Source of the DNA: a bacterium HR40
GTDB lineage: Bacteria > Pseudomonadota > Alphaproteobacteria > Geminicoccales > Geminicoccaceae
Length of the DNA stretch: 64,000 nucleotides
NCBI GenBank assembly: GCA_002898275.1
Contig: BEIQ01000004.1
Location: forward strand, 186,001 to 250,000
Reading direction: 5' to 3'
Shown: positions 41,427 to 50,097 of the stretch, piece by piece
Layout: every line of letters starts with the position of its first letter
Position numbering within the stretch: position 1 is the stretch's first letter
Notes under the pieces: generated by a model
The model's database searches: none
The model's input: only the letters and a program-made list of their open reading frames with translations
What the model was told of the DNA's origin: nothing
Program-made: the position numbers and the translations under genes

Positions 41427-43982
41427 TCAGGGCAGGGTCGAGATCGCGAGGATGCGAGCCGCTGGCACGCGGGTGAGACGGCGAGTCGCCAGCCAAGCGG
41501 TGAGAAGGACGAGGGCGATACCGGGGAGCAGCACAGTGGCAGCGGCTCGCCCATCGAAGGCCGGCTCGAGGTCGGCGAGAAGCCGCAAGACCAGCCACGC
41601 CCCGAGACTGCCGAAGAGAAGCGCCACCGCCGCCGCGGCACAGGCCAGCACCCCATAGCGGACGAGCAGCAGCCCTGCGAGATCGCGTCGAGTGGCGCCC
41701 AAGACCTTGAGGATGACCGTCTCGTAGCGCAGGCGGCGGCGATCGGCGGCGATCGCACCGAGAAGCGCGCACAGCCCACCTGCGACCGCGAGCAGACCCA
41801 CGACCTCGAGCGCCGTGTGGATCTTGCCGAGGACGGCACGGATCTGGGCCACCACCTCGCGCATCGGGATCGGGGTGACATTGGGAAGCTCGCGGGCCAG
41901 CCCGTCGAGGAATGCGGCTTCGGCCACCTCCGGCAAGTCGATGGCGGCAATCCAGGTCACCGGTGCACCCTCGAGCACTCCCGGGGAGAGGACGAAGACG
42001 AAGTCGATTCGCCCCTGCCGCCAGTCGATCTCGGGCCGAATGTTGGCGATTCGCGCCTCGATGATCCGGCCCAAGATGTGAAAGCTGATGGTGTCGCCGA
42101 CGGCGACGCCGTAGCCCTCGGCCACCCTCCGTTCGATCGACACGAGGGGCGGACCATCGTAGTCGGGTGGCCACCATTCGCCAGCCACGAGCCTCACCGG
42201 GGGCGGCTCGCGACGCCAGGTCAGGGCCCGCTCTCGCTGGATTGTCCAGCGGACGTCCTCGGCGATCGGCACCTCCTCGACCGGCCTTCCCCGGATCCGC
42301 ACCACCCGCGCCCGCACCACGGGCGCCTCCTGGAGGACGGCGGCCTTTGGGGTATCGGCCACCAGCCGATGCAGGGCGGCACGCTGCGCGGGTTGGATGT
42401 CGATGAGGAAGAGTGCCGCAGCGCGCTGCGGCAGGTGCTCGGTCACTTCCGCCTGCAGGCGCGCGCCCACCAAGGCGAGGGTCACGAGGACTGCCAGACC
42501 TGCGCCGAGGACCGTGACCACCCCGCTCGCCGGCGACGAGGGCTGCGCCAGAAGACCGAAGGCGAGGCGCCAACGCGGGGAATCGAGCCTGCGCGCGAGC
42601 TCTCGGCCGAGAGCGCGGAGGGCTGCGGCGAGGCCCCAGAGCGCAGCCAGCAGCAAGGGGAGGAGGGCGACGAAGGCGAGCCCGATCTCGCGTCGCGGTA
42701 CCGCTCGAAGCACCAGGCCGGCGGCGAACAGCGCCGCGAGCGCGAGAGCGACGACGAGCCCGCGGCGGAACGTCGGCACCGGTTCGACGACCGCCCGCAA
42801 CAGGCGCGCCGCCGGTACGGTCCGGATTCCGACGAGGGGCGGCAAGCTCGCCACCAATACGGCGGCGAAGCCGAGACCGGCCGCCACCAGATAGGGCTCG
42901 AGCGCGAGGATCAAGCGGATGCGCCAAGGCAGGAGATCGCCCGCGAAGGCGAAGAGGAGCGCGGGTACGAGGGTGCCGAACACGAGACCGAGTGCCGTGC
43001 CGAGGCCGGCAAAGGCCGTCGTCTCGAGCGCGAAGATGGCGACGATCTCCGGGCCGGTGGCGCCGAGACAGCGGAGGGTGGCGATGACCATCGTCTTGGC
43101 GGCGAGATAGCCGCGGATCGCGAGCGCGATGCCGAGGGCGCCCACCACGAGGACCGAGAGTGCGGCAAGTGCGAGCCAGCTGGCCAGCCGCTCGGTAAAA
43201 TGGCGCAGGCGCGGCTCGAGATCCGACGGCGTGCGCAGCTGGAAACGGGCGTCGGGAAAGCGCGACCGGATATCGGCCGCCACCGCCTCGGGGTCCTGGC
43301 CCTCCGACAAGGCGAAGTGGTAGCGATAGCTCGCGAGACTGCCGGGAAGCAAGATCTCCGCCTTCTGCAAGGTGTCGAGCGAGACGAGCAGTCGCGGCCC
43401 GATCGCCAGGAAGCCGGCCTCGCGATCGGGCTCGCGTACCAGCACCGCCCGCACCTCGATGCGGGTGCGGCCGATCTGGAGGCGATCGCCGATGCCGATT
43501 CCGAGACGGGCGAGGAGCGCCCGTTCGGCCACGGCACCGCCAGCTGCCAGGGCCTGCTCGAGCGGCATGGGGGGCTCCAGCTCGAGTCCACCGTAGAGCG
43601 GCCATCCGGGCCCGACCGCGCGGAGCGACACGGCGAGGCTGCGACCCGCTGGAGATGTCGCGAAACTGTGGGTGTGGAGCGAGCGTACGAGCCGAGCGCC
43701 TTCGGGCGCTAGGGCAGCGAGGGTGGCATCGGCGAGCGGCTCGCCGAGCGTCCCGAGCACGAGATCGCCGCCGAGCAGCACGCGCGCATCGCGCCGGATG
43801 GTCTCGACCACGCTGCGGTCGGCGAGGCCGACAGCGAGAATGCAGGCGACGCCCAAGGCGAGGCTCAGAACGAAGACGGCAAGTCCGCGCTGCCCGCCGC
43901 GCAGGTCCCGAGCAGCCACCACCGCGACGAGACGGAGGCTCGCAGCGATGCGCCACAGAAGATCGGAACGCTTTCCCCTCAC
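41427..43982 (-). CDS. ABC transporter permease, FtsX/YbbP type
   Basis: An 851-residue permease with FtsX-like domains: a membrane helix after VAARDLRGGQRGLAVFVLSL, a large periplasmic region, a first helix bundle (LAALSVLVVGALGIALAIRG) with IATLRCLGATGPEIV, and a C-terminal bundle with YETVILKVLGATRRDLAGLL. It matches YbbP, which with YbbA forms a transporter next to tesA. Role unproven; possibly lipid or lipoprotein extraction. The GTG at 43982 overlaps the ATPase stop (GTGA). Confidence 0.92.
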   Translation of the reverse strand: MRGKRSDLLWRIAASLRLVAVVAARDLRGGQRGLAVFVLSLALGVACILAVGLADRSVVETIRRDARVLLGGDLVLGTLGEPLADATLAALAPEGARLVRSLHTHSFATSPAGRSLAVSLRAVGPGWPLYGGLELEPPMPLEQALAAGGAVAERALLARLGIGIGDRLQIGRTRIEVRAVLVREPDREAGFLAIGPRLLVSLDTLQKAEILLPGSLASYRYHFALSEGQDPEAVAADIRSRFPDARFQLRTPSDLEPRLRHFTERLASWLALAALSVLVVGALGIALAIRGYLAAKTMVIATLRCLGATGPEIVAIFALETTAFAGLGTALGLVFGTLVPALLFAFAGDLLPWRIRLILALEPYLVAAGLGFAAVLVASLPPLVGIRTVPAARLLRAVVEPVPTFRRGLVVALALAALFAAGLVLRAVPRREIGLAFVALLPLLLAALWGLAAALRALGRELARRLDSPRWRLAFGLLAQPSSPASGVVTVLGAGLAVLVTLALVGARLQAEVTEHLPQRAAALFLIDIQPAQRAALHRLVADTPKAAVLQEAPVVRARVVRIRGRPVEEVPIAEDVRWTIQRERALTWRREPPPVRLVAGEWWPPDYDGPPLVSIERRVAEGYGVAVGDTISFHILGRIIEARIANIRPEIDWRQGRIDFVFVLSPGVLEGAPVTWIAAIDLPEVAEAAFLDGLARELPNVTPIPMREVVAQIRAVLGKIHTALEVVGLLAVAGGLCALLGAIAADRRRLRYETVILKVLGATRRDLAGLLLVRYGVLACAAAAVALLFGSLGAWLVLRLLADLEPAFDGRAAATVLLPGIALVLLTAWLATRRLTRVPAARILAISTLP

Positions 43983-44638
43983 GCCATCACCCGGCCGCCA
44001 TGCAACCGCACGAGGCGGGCGAGTCGGCGTGCCACCGCCTCCTCGTGGGTGACCACGAGCAGCGTGCTCTGCCGCCGCTGGCACAAGGCCAGCAAGAGAT
44101 CGATCATCCGGTCGCCGGTCTCGGGATCGAGATTGCCCGTAGGCTCGTCCGCGAGCAGCAAGACCGGGTCGTTGGCGAGGGCGCGGGCGAGTGCCACCCG
44201 CTGCTGCTCCCCTCCGGAGAGCTGCGCCGGATAATGGTGCTGGCGGTCCTGCAGTCCGACCTCCGCGAGCCGTTCGCGGGCGTGGGCGAGCGCTCGTGGT
44301 CGACCCGCCAGTTCGAGGGGAAGAGCCACGTTCTCGACCGCGGTCATGGTCGGCACCAGATGGAAGGCTTGGAACAGGATACCGACCCGCTGGCGGCGGA
44401 AGAGAGCGAGCGCGTCCTCGTCCAGTCGGTCGAGCCTCAGGCCGTCGACTTCGATCTCGCCGGAAGTCGCCCGTTCGATTCCCGCGATCACCGCGAGCAG
44501 GCTGGACTTGCCGGCGCCCGAACGGCCGAGGATGCCCACGGTTTCGCCGCGGGCGATCTCGAGATCGATGCCCCGGAGGATCGGGACCGGTCCGGCCGCG
44601 CTCGTCAGGGTCAGATGGACATTGCGGAGAGAAATCAT
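43979..44638 (-). CDS. ABC transporter ATPase, YbbA/LolD type
   Basis: A 219-residue ATPase with Walker A GILGRSGAGKSSLLAVIAG, signature QLSGGEQQRVALARALANDP, Walker B VLLLADEPTGNLDPETGD and the switch His in LLVVTHEE. This is the MacB/LolD/YbbA group. Its ATG (44636-44638 complement) lies 38 bp from the chosen start of divergent tesA, so the two promoters must lie in or beside each other's coding sequence. Confidence 0.95.
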   Translation of the reverse strand: MISLRNVHLTLTSAAGPVPILRGIDLEIARGETVGILGRSGAGKSSLLAVIAGIERATSGEIEVDGLRLDRLDEDALALFRRQRVGILFQAFHLVPTMTAVENVALPLELAGRPRALAHARERLAEVGLQDRQHHYPAQLSGGEQQRVALARALANDPVLLLADEPTGNLDPETGDRMIDLLLALCQRRQSTLLVVTHEEAVARRLARLVRLHGGRVMA

Positions 44639-44675
44639 GCAGGGCGAAAGACCATCGTCCGACGCTCGGGATGTG

Positions 44676-45329
44676 ATGGGCGTGCGGCGGCCGGGCAAGG
44701 CGGTCGCGGCCCTTCTGGCGATGTTCGCCATGAGCGCGCCGGGCTTTGCCGCGGATTGCCGGATCGCCGTGCTCGGCGATTCGCTGGCGGCAGGCTATGG
44801 CCTGCCACTCGACCTGGCCTTTCCGGCGCAGCTGGAACGGGCCCTACGGGATCGCGGTCTTCCCTGCACGGTGCTCAATGCCGGGGTTTCCGGTGACACT
44901 TCGGCGGCAGGTCGCGCTCGGCTCGCATGGGTGCTCGCCGAAGCGCCGAGCCATCTCATCGTCGAGCTCGGCGCCAACGATGCGTTGCGTGCTCTGCCGG
45001 TAGATCAACTCGAGGCCAATCTGGCAGCGATCCTCGAAGCGGCGCGGGAACGCGGGATCCCGGTGCTGCTCGCCGGCATGCTCGCACCGCCCAATCTCGG
45101 CGAGGCTTATGGCCATAGCTTCCAATCGGTGTACCGGCGACTCGCTGATCGTTTCGGAGTGCCCCTCTATCCCTTCTTCCTCGACGGCGTCATGGGCCGG
45201 CCGGAGCTCCTCCTGCCCGATGGCCTCCACCCGACAACCGAGGGTGTCGCCGAGATCGTCCGCCGCATCCTGCCTCCGGTCTTGGCTTGGCTCGAGGCGA
45301 GCGGGATCCCTCCCCGACCCGCCCGCTGA
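44676..45329 (+). CDS. tesA: Arylesterase / acyl-CoA thioesterase TesA (SGNH hydrolase)
   Basis: A 217-residue SGNH hydrolase with a signal peptide (residues 1-27, ending GFAA). Catalytic Ser36 is in VLGDSLAAGYGL; Gly in NAGVSGDTSAAG, Asn in VELGANDALRALP, and Asp/His in LLPDGLHPTTEG. It acts in the periplasm on esters, thioesters or lysophospholipids. I chose the ATG at 44676 for its compact signal peptide; an in-frame ATG at 44637 would overlap the start codon of the divergent ATPase gene. The adjacency to ybbAP-like genes matches E. coli. Confidence 0.92.
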   Translation: MGVRRPGKAVAALLAMFAMSAPGFAADCRIAVLGDSLAAGYGLPLDLAFPAQLERALRDRGLPCTVLNAGVSGDTSAAGRARLAWVLAEAPSHLIVELGANDALRALPVDQLEANLAAILEAARERGIPVLLAGMLAPPNLGEAYGHSFQSVYRRLADRFGVPLYPFFLDGVMGRPELLLPDGLHPTTEGVAEIVRRILPPVLAWLEASGIPPRPAR

Positions 45330-45350
45330 CGGGCGAGGCAGGGTCGACCC

Positions 45351-45671
45351 CTAGCAGCGCCGTGGATGGCGCCCGCGCCGCTTGCTGCGCGCGGGGGCCG
45401 TCGGGGCGTCGAACTCGGGCGGACGGCGACGGACCCAGTCGACGAAGCGGCGGATGTCCGGATGGGCCCGCAGCCTCTCGAGGTCCGAAAAGGCGCCCGC
45501 GAGTTCGCGCTCGCTGAACAGACTGTGGAGCTTGCGATGACAGATCCGGTGCATGCGCACCGTGACACGGCCGCCCTGGCTCTTGGGGAGGAGATGGTGA
45601 CGTTCCGTCCTGCCCTGTCCTAGGGGGCGGTCGCACAGTGGACAAGTCGCGTGCGGAGGCTCTGCCGGCAT
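45351..45671 (-). CDS. HNH endonuclease-like small protein
   Basis: A 106-residue protein with a zinc-knuckle pair (Cys10, Cys13 in CPLCDRPL), HHLLPKSQGG (His25-His26) and MHRICHRKLHSLF (His41, Cys44, His45, His49), the layout of small HNH-type proteins common in alphaproteobacteria. A C-terminal block on DIRRFVDWVRRRPPEF follows. Nuclease activity is not proven; no phage or restriction genes are nearby. ATG at 45671. The leader is AT-rich, and an iron-box-like site directly upstream is shared with fbpB. Confidence 0.8.
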   Translation of the reverse strand: MPAEPPHATCPLCDRPLGQGRTERHHLLPKSQGGRVTVRMHRICHRKLHSLFSERELAGAFSDLERLRAHPDIRRFVDWVRRRPPEFDAPTAPARSKRRGRHPRRC

Positions 45672-45677
45672 TGCCGA

Positions 45678-45694
45678 TTTAGAAAATTTCCAGA
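45678..45694. promoter_or_regulatory. Operator-like site TTTAGAA-N3-TTCCAGA upstream of fbpB
   Basis: A 17-bp imperfect inverted repeat with a GAA-N3-TTC core in an AT-rich patch between the HNH gene and fbpB. Its right half TTCCAGA recurs exactly in the site upstream of fbpA at 48707. The pattern resembles iron-control elements of Irr-type regulators as I recall them. Confidence 0.4.
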
Positions 45695-45737
45695 GTTTTT
45701 CCTGTCCCTTGACGCAGCTCAATGTCCGCGCTGCGCC

Positions 45738-45766
45738 TTGGCACTGCAAGGGGTGGCGAATAGTTT
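45738..45766 (+). promoter_or_regulatory. Putative sigma70 promoter of fbpB
   Basis: TTGGCA at 45738-45743, a 17-base spacer, and TAGTTT at 45761-45766. The transcript would begin about 35 bp before the fbpB ATG. The fbpA promoter on the other strand has the same TTGGCA-N17-TAG layout. Confidence 0.5.
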
Positions 45767-45808
45767 GCCGGCGCGGGTGCGGTCGCAACACCGCCCGCGG
45801 GCCAGAGG

Positions 45809-47485
45809 ATGAGAATCGCGACGGTGCGCACGGCAGGAGCGGACGGAGTAGCGGCGGGTCGCTTGCGGCCGAGCCCTCGACTGTCGCTGACACCCGTGGT
45901 CTTGCTGGGACTCGTGGTGGCCGCGCCGGTGCTCTCGGTGTTGGCCCATCTCGGGCGCCAGGACGACGGGCTGTTGCGTCACCTCGCGGCCACGGTGCTT
46001 TGGGAATATATCGCGAACAGCCTGTGGCTGTGTGCCGGAGTGGGCATCCTCACCGGGTCGGTAGGCGCCGGCTGTGCCTGGCTCGTGACGATGTACCGCT
46101 TTCCCGGGCGGCGCATCTTCGCTTGGGCGCTGCTCCTGCCGCTCGCCATGCCGGCCTATGTTCTGGCCTACGCCTACACCGACTTCCTGCAAGTGACGGG
46201 ACCCCTGCAGAGCTGGCTCCGCCAGGTCACGGGCTTGGGGGTCCGGGACTATTGGTTCCCCGAGATCCGATCGCTGGGCGGCGCCGTCTTCGTGTTGTCG
46301 ATGGCGCTTTACCCCTATGTCTACGCCCTCGCCCGTGCCGCCTTCGTCGAGCAATCGCAGTGCGCCCTCGAAGTGAGCCGGACGCTCGGTTGCACCGGCT
46401 TCGGGGCCTTCCATCGCGTCGGCCTGCCGCTCGCCCGACCGGCGGTGGCGGCGGGCATTTCCTTCGTGCTCATGGAGACCTTGGCCGATTTCGGTGCCGT
46501 CTCCTATTTTGGCATCCCCACCTTTACGACCGGCATCTACCGCGCCTGGTACGCGCTCGGCAGCCCGGTGGCCGCAGCCCAGTTGTCCTCCTTGCTGTTG
46601 CTGGCGGTGCTCGGCGTGCTCCTCGGCGAGCGCGCCCTGCGCGGGCGAGCGCGCTTCACCGCCTCGACCACCCACATCTTCCGCAAGACCTTGCCGCGGC
46701 TCGACGGCTTGCGCGGGATGGCAGCGGCAGGCCTGTGTTTCCTGCCGGTGCTGTTCGGCTTTCTCCTGCCGGCAGGGGTGTTGGTGACGATGGCCATCGA
46801 CAGCCTCGAGACACCGCCGACGGAACGACTGTTGGCGCTCGCCGCCAACACCGTGTCGTTAGGCGTGCTGGCGGCCCTTTTGCTGGGCGCGACCGCGCTC
46901 ACGACCCTGTTCACCGTGCGGCGCGATCATACCGGCTTGGGACGACAACTCGTCCGTCTGGCCACGCTCGGCTACGCCGTGCCGGGTGCGGTGATCGGTG
47001 TGGGCATCCTGCTCGTCATCGGCGCCGTCGACCATGCGATGGCCGAGCTGGTCGGTGGGCGGGGGCTCGTCTTGGGCGGCACGATCGTCGCTCTTCTCTA
47101 CGGCTATCTCGTGCGCTTTTTCGCGGTGGCCTACGGACCCCTCGAGGCCGGCCTGACCAAGATCGGCAACAACCTCGAGGACGCCGCGCGCTTGCTCGGC
47201 GCGGGGGCGTTCGGGGTGTTCGCCCGGGTGCAGGTGCCGTTGCTGCGTCCGGCGCTGACCAGCGCCATGTTGCTCGTCTTCGTCGACGTGATGAAAGAAC
47301 TGCCGGCAACCATGATCCTGCGGCCGTTCAATTTCGATACGCTGGCGGTCGAGGCGTTCCGACTCGCCACGACCGAACGCCTCGACGGTGCAGCGCTGCC
47401 CTCGCTTTTCATCGTCGTCGCCGGCCTCGTCCCGGTCATCCTCCTCGTGCGCATGGGTGAACGCCGTCGGCACACCACGGTATAG
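45809..47485 (+). CDS. fbpB: Ferric iron ABC transporter permease FbpB
   Basis: A 558-residue fused permease with two sets of about six helices. Each half has an ABC-permease coupling loop: EVSRTLGCTGFGAFHRVGLP and DAARLLGAGAFGVFARVQVP. LADFGAVSYFGIPTFTTGIY and DVMKELPATMILRPFNFDTL are typical of Fe(III) FbpB/AfuB. The ATP-binding subunit FbpC is not adjacent, and the binding protein FbpA lies convergently downstream. The ATG at 45809 directly follows AGAGG, so the true start could be a little later. Confidence 0.93.
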   Translation: MRIATVRTAGADGVAAGRLRPSPRLSLTPVVLLGLVVAAPVLSVLAHLGRQDDGLLRHLAATVLWEYIANSLWLCAGVGILTGSVGAGCAWLVTMYRFPGRRIFAWALLLPLAMPAYVLAYAYTDFLQVTGPLQSWLRQVTGLGVRDYWFPEIRSLGGAVFVLSMALYPYVYALARAAFVEQSQCALEVSRTLGCTGFGAFHRVGLPLARPAVAAGISFVLMETLADFGAVSYFGIPTFTTGIYRAWYALGSPVAAAQLSSLLLLAVLGVLLGERALRGRARFTASTTHIFRKTLPRLDGLRGMAAAGLCFLPVLFGFLLPAGVLVTMAIDSLETPPTERLLALAANTVSLGVLAALLLGATALTTLFTVRRDHTGLGRQLVRLATLGYAVPGAVIGVGILLVIGAVDHAMAELVGGRGLVLGGTIVALLYGYLVRFFAVAYGPLEAGLTKIGNNLEDAARLLGAGAFGVFARVQVPLLRPALTSAMLLVFVDVMKELPATMILRPFNFDTLAVEAFRLATTERLDGAALPSLFIVVAGLVPVILLVRMGERRRHTTV

Positions 47486-47549
47486 GCGACCGCATGGGCG
47501 CGCCGCACCCGATCGCAAGGGCGCGGGCGCCGTTCGGCCGGAACCGAAG

Positions 47550-47569
47550 GGGCCGCCACGCGGCGGCCC
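47550..47569. terminator. Hairpin between convergent fbpB and fbpA
   Basis: GGGCCGCC-ACGC-GGCGGCCC, a perfect 8-bp GC stem with a 4-base loop, preceded by a smaller TTCGG/CCGAA hairpin at 47533-47548. It sits between two convergent stops and could act in both directions. No U-tract. Confidence 0.5.
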
Positions 47570-47596
47570 TCGCCCGGTCGGTCGAATCCCGCGCGG

Positions 47597-48634
47597 TTAG
47601 CGCCAGCCGCAACGATCCATGATCCGCACTGCCTGGTCCGCGAGCTCGGCGTAACGCGCGGCACTCAGCGTGTCCTGACGGAAGCTCCCCAATTGCTGCA
47701 GCACCGGATGCGGCGGTACCTCCGGATTGACCGGATACTCGAGGCTGACGTCAGCGAAATAGCGCTGGGCTTCGGGAGTTACGAGATACTCGAGAAGCGC
47801 CACGGCATTGTCACGATGTGGAGCGTGGCGGATGACCGCACCGCCAGAAATATTGACGTGTGTGCCACGATCGTTCTGGTTCGGGAAGACAACGCCGATC
47901 TTCTCGGCGATCGCCCGCTGCTCGGGCTTTTCCGAGGCGAGAAGCCGAGCGAAATAGTAGCTGTTGACGATCGCCACGTCACCGACGCCGGCGGCAACTG
48001 CCTCGATTTGATCCGTGTCGCCACCTTGTGGCGGGCGCGCCAGGTTGGCGACCAGACCGCGGCACCATTCTTCCGTCTTTTCCGGTCCGTTAGCCGCCAG
48101 GATCGCGCCCACGAGGCTGATGTTGTAGATGTTGGTACTGCTGCGTACCAGCACCCGCCCCCGCCATTGCGGATCGGCGAGATCCTCGTAGCGCTGCAGC
48201 CGGGCGGGATCGACCCGGTCGCGCGCATAGACGAGGATGCGGGCGCGCATCGCGAGGCCCCACCACAAGCCTTCGGGGTGTCGCAGGTGGGCGGGGACGT
48301 TCTGCTCGAGCCGCGGCGTGGTCACCGGCTGGAGAAGGCCCTTGGCTGCCGCGAAGGCGAGCCGTCCGGCATCGACGGTGATGAGGACGTCGGCGGGGGA
48401 ATGCTCGCCCTCGGCAATGAGACGTTGGATCAGCTCGTCGTGGGTGCCCTCGACGACATTGACCCGGATCCCGGTTTGCGAGGTAAAGCCCTTCCAGAGA
48501 ATTTCGTCGCTACCATAGTGACGGGCGTTGTAGACATTGACGATCCGCTCCTGGGCGCGAGCCGCTGGAAACGCAGCAAGAGCTGCGGCGCAAGTGAAGC
48601 CGAAGAGCGCACTCCGGCGATCCAGTGTCGGCAT
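47597..48634 (-). CDS. fbpA: Ferric iron ABC transporter substrate-binding protein FbpA
   Basis: A 345-residue periplasmic iron-binding protein. Signal peptide to about residue 27 (AAFPAARAQ), mature start ERIVNVYNARHYGSDEILW. The paired iron-ligand tyrosines appear in IVNSYYFARLLASEKPEQ, and NISGGAVIRHAPH plus EYPVNPEV are typical. It delivers Fe(III) to FbpB. ATG at 48634 with GGGAGTGA upstream. Convergent with fbpB, an unusual arrangement for one transporter. Confidence 0.95.
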   Translation of the reverse strand: MPTLDRRSALFGFTCAAALAAFPAARAQERIVNVYNARHYGSDEILWKGFTSQTGIRVNVVEGTHDELIQRLIAEGEHSPADVLITVDAGRLAFAAAKGLLQPVTTPRLEQNVPAHLRHPEGLWWGLAMRARILVYARDRVDPARLQRYEDLADPQWRGRVLVRSSTNIYNISLVGAILAANGPEKTEEWCRGLVANLARPPQGGDTDQIEAVAAGVGDVAIVNSYYFARLLASEKPEQRAIAEKIGVVFPNQNDRGTHVNISGGAVIRHAPHRDNAVALLEYLVTPEAQRYFADVSLEYPVNPEVPPHPVLQQLGSFRQDTLSAARYAELADQAVRIMDRCGWR

Positions 48635-48676
48635 GGGCTTTCACTCCCGCATTGGCGTGTCCATGCATGCGTCGCC

Positions 48677-48705
48677 CTTCTAAATGGGACCTATGCTCCT
48701 GCCAA
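48677..48705 (-). promoter_or_regulatory. Putative sigma70 promoter of fbpA
   Basis: On the minus strand, TTGGCA (48705-48700), a 17-base spacer, and TAGAAG (48682-48677). The -10 box overlaps a TTTAGAA half-site (plus-strand TTCTAAA at 48678-48684), and an inverted repeat abuts the -35 box upstream. Confidence 0.45.
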
Positions 48706-48706
48706 A

Positions 48707-48719
48707 TGGAAGCATTCCA
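48707..48719. promoter_or_regulatory. Inverted repeat TGGAA-N3-TTCCA upstream of fbpA
   Basis: A perfect 5-bp inverted repeat with 3-base centre, 1 bp upstream of the fbpA -35 box. Extended to the right it reads TTCCAGA, identical to the right half of the site upstream of fbpB at 45678. Candidate iron-responsive operator. Confidence 0.4.
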
Positions 48720-48807
48720 GATTGAATTCAGTCGAAAGACGATTGCGTCGTGCCGGATCGCATCAGTGTCGCCTTGCCGTCCGCTGGCGGCACTAGACGG
48801 AGTCTGC

Positions 48808-49326
48808 TCACAAGCACTTGAAATATTCGAACGGCTCCCGGCAAGCGCGGCAGCGCCAGAGGGCCTTGCAGGCGGTGGAGCCGAACTCGGCGAGCCTTTC
48901 CGTGTCGTGGCTGCCGCAACGCGGGCAGGGCACCTCGGGATCGTCGGCGAACAAGGCCCGGCGGGCAGATCCGGGCACCGGCGGAGCGATGCCGGCCTCG
49001 CGCAGCTTGCGGCGCCCCTGCGGACTGATCCAATCGGTGGTCCAGGGCGGGCTCAGGCGGGTCTCGATGCGGGCATGGGCGAAGCCCGCGCGGTCGAGAG
49101 CGGCGCGCACCGAGAGCTCGATGACCCGGGAGGCGGGACAGCCGGTGTAGGTCGGGGTGAGCACCACGACGGGTGTCCCATCCTCCTCGAAGCGCAGCTC
49201 GCGGACGATCCCGAGGTCGACGATCGAAAGCTGGGGGATCTCGGGATCCTCCACCGTCGCCAGCACCTCCTCGATCTGCCGCCGCTGCTCGCTGAGGGAC
49301 CTCGGGACGGGCACGGCTCGCCTCAC
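48808..49326 (-). CDS. paaD: Phenylacetyl-CoA epoxidase subunit PaaD
   Basis: A 172-residue PaaD. The N-terminal MIP18/DUF59 domain reads VEDPEIPQLSIVDLGIVREL and LTPTYTGCPASRVIEL; the C-terminal zinc ribbon has CPRCG, STACKALWRCRAC and FEYFKCL. PaaD is thought to assemble the Fe-S or di-iron centre of the PaaABCE monooxygenase. GTG start at 49326 overlaps the paaC stop (GTGA). It is the last gene; paaE does not follow. Confidence 0.94.
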   Translation of the reverse strand: MRRAVPVPRSLSEQRRQIEEVLATVEDPEIPQLSIVDLGIVRELRFEEDGTPVVVLTPTYTGCPASRVIELSVRAALDRAGFAHARIETRLSPPWTTDWISPQGRRKLREAGIAPPVPGSARRALFADDPEVPCPRCGSHDTERLAEFGSTACKALWRCRACREPFEYFKCL

Positions 49327-50087
49327 CAGGAGGTCGCGTCCGGATAGGCGCGCTGCAGGAACTGCATCTCGGCCAGGATGTAACCGAGGTGTTCGGTGTG
49401 CATGCGCCCGTCCTTGCCCCCCCGTTGCATGAAGGAGGCCTGCGGTCTGTCGAGGGTCGCTTCGGCGAGCACCGCGTTCACTCGCCGGTTCCAGCCCTCC
49501 TCGAGCTGTCGCAGATCGGGACCGATGCGACGCCGCGCCATTTCTTCGTCCACCGAATCGGGAGCGAAGAGCTCGCCCGTGTACATCCACAGACGGTCGA
49601 GCGCCGTCTGCATGCGGCGATGACTCTCCTCGGTGCCGTCGCCGAGCCGGATCACCCATTCCCCGGCATGACGGAGGTGATAGGCCGTTTCCTTGACGGC
49701 CTTGTCGGCGATCTCCCGCAGGCGTGCATCGGCGGAGTGGCGAAGCGCCCCGTAGCGCTGCTCGTCGAAGGCGGCGACCAGGAACAGCCGTCCGATGGTG
49801 TGAGCGAAGTCGCCGTTGGGCAGCTCCACCAACAGATGGTTGCGAAAGTCGAGTACGTCGCGGCGATAGGCGAGGGCGTCCTCGTCGCGCCCGGCTCCCT
49901 CGATCTCGCCGGCGTAGGTGAGCAGCAGGCGGGCGCGACCGACCAGATCCAACGCGATGTTGATGAGCGCCATCTCTTCCTCGAGCTCGGGCGCCTTGCC
50001 CACGAGCTCCGACAGGCGTTGGGCGAGGATCAGGCTGTCGTCGCCAAGCCGCAACACATAGGCGAAGAGGGCGGGATCGCCCGGCAC
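49323..50087 (-). CDS. paaC: Phenylacetyl-CoA epoxidase subunit PaaC
   Basis: A 254-residue ferritin-like structural subunit of the epoxidase. It has LFAYVLRLGDDSLILAQRLS, EEEMALINIALDLVGRARLL, FRNHLLVELPNGDFAHTIGR and HTEHLGYILAEMQFLQRAYP. PaaC supports PaaA in the di-iron core complex. I chose the GTG at 50087 because GAGGAG lies 6 bases upstream; 10 bp separate it from paaB. Confidence 0.94.
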   Translation of the reverse strand: MPGDPALFAYVLRLGDDSLILAQRLSELVGKAPELEEEMALINIALDLVGRARLLLTYAGEIEGAGRDEDALAYRRDVLDFRNHLLVELPNGDFAHTIGRLFLVAAFDEQRYGALRHSADARLREIADKAVKETAYHLRHAGEWVIRLGDGTEESHRRMQTALDRLWMYTGELFAPDSVDEEMARRRIGPDLRQLEEGWNRRVNAVLAEATLDRPQASFMQRGGKDGRMHTEHLGYILAEMQFLQRAYPDATSW

Positions 50088-50097
50088 GGCGGTCTCC

